A DNA stretch of 21,454 nt from CAYMLL01 sp964390645. GTDB lineage: Bacteria > Planctomycetota > UBA8108. Both the position numbers and the translations under genes were made by a program. Below the pieces are notes generated by a model. The model saw only the letters and a list, made by a program, of their open reading frames with translations. It ran no database searches and was not told where the DNA came from. Position 1 is the stretch's first letter. Every line of letters starts with the position of its first letter. Of this stretch, positions 21,262-21,454 are shown one piece after another. The stretch covers positions 1 to 21,454 of the forward strand of contig CAYMLL010000113.1 of NCBI GenBank assembly GCA_964390645.1. Direction: 5' to 3'.

Positions 21262-21454
21262 AGTCGGAGGACGTCGAGTCGACTCGTCGGACGCTGCCGT
21301 CGACCGAGGACGTGAATCCGGCGTCCGTCGGTATCGACGAGAAGTCCGCGCGAGACATCGTCCGGACCATGCACGACGAGGACGGCGCTGCCTGGCGGGC
21401 GCTCGAGCCGGCGGGCGACGTCATCGCCGCGGTCGTCGACACCGTCGCGGAGAC
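21258..21454 (+). CDS. murQ: N-acetylmuramic acid 6-phosphate etherase, N-terminal part (cut by window end)
   Basis: Sixty-five codons are visible. The segment LPSTEDVNPASVGIDEKSA (13-31), followed by DIVRTMHDEDGAAWRALEPA (32-51), matches the MurQ N-terminus as I know it: T-E-x-x-N-P-x-[ST]-x-x-[IL]-D, then a helix with the [IV]-x-x-[IM]-x-x-[ED]-D pattern. MurQ cleaves the lactyl ether of MurNAc-6-phosphate to GlcNAc-6-phosphate, the substrate of NagA encoded at 3120, in cell-wall recycling. The start is a GTG overlapping the preceding stop (GTGA), with GGAAAG a few bases before it. The SIS domain with the active site lies beyond the window, so the call rests on the N-terminus alone. Confidence 0.75.
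   Translation, partial: MKSEDVESTRRTLPSTEDVNPASVGIDEKSARDIVRTMHDEDGAAWRALEPAGDVIAAVVDTVAE

Overview
The window is GC-rich bacterial chromosome with densely packed genes. It most likely comes from a member of the Planctomycetota. The reasons are a long lipoprotein with lamin-tail-like domains and a dockerin-like C-terminus, a membrane-anchored kinase-like protein, menaquinone genes of the UbiA/UbiX type, and poor Shine-Dalgarno sites at many starts. This assignment is inference; no rRNA or other taxonomic marker is present except the small ribosomal protein bL34. Positions 18978-18987 are N (an assembly gap), so the sequence is a scaffold.

Layout. Bases 1-1289 (+) hold the tail of an unidentified gene and then an actin-like ATPase that reads like MamK, the magnetosome filament protein. 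A clear terminator follows, then a gene-free stretch with a 16-bp tandem repeat. On the minus strand are rpmH (bL34, only 46 aa) and kdsD (arabinose-5-phosphate isomerase, Kdo branch of LPS synthesis). Divergent from kdsD is a plus-strand run: nagA (GlcNAc-6-P deacetylase), a 1369-aa lipoprotein, a phosphate-selective-type porin, a VTC-domain (polyphosphate polymerase family) protein, and a thymidylate-kinase-like P-loop protein fused to about ten 27-residue helical repeats. The last three look like a phosphate/polyphosphate cluster and are the most interesting part of the window.

From 20138 back to 13892 (minus) runs a compact six-gene set: a UbiE/MenG methyltransferase, an unrecognised gene broken by the assembly gap, ubiX (prenylated FMN synthase), a UbiA-type prenyltransferase, a membrane-anchored pseudokinase, and a HEAT-like protein with an internal pentapeptide-type repeat. 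The first, third and fourth fit late menaquinone synthesis, probably the futalosine branch. The last two genes have no obvious link to quinones. Divergent from the methyltransferase is a secreted protein of unknown function whose stop codon overlaps the GTG start of murQ (MurNAc-6-P etherase). The murQ gene runs off the window end. Together nagA, murQ and kdsD mark amino-sugar, peptidoglycan-recycling and LPS metabolism.

Short in-frame tandem repeats recur in coding regions (15-bp units at 14301 and 15968, a 33-bp duplication at 7836). A 15-bp pair and a 16-bp array lie in non-coding DNA. No tRNA, rRNA, CRISPR, insertion sequence or prophage was seen.
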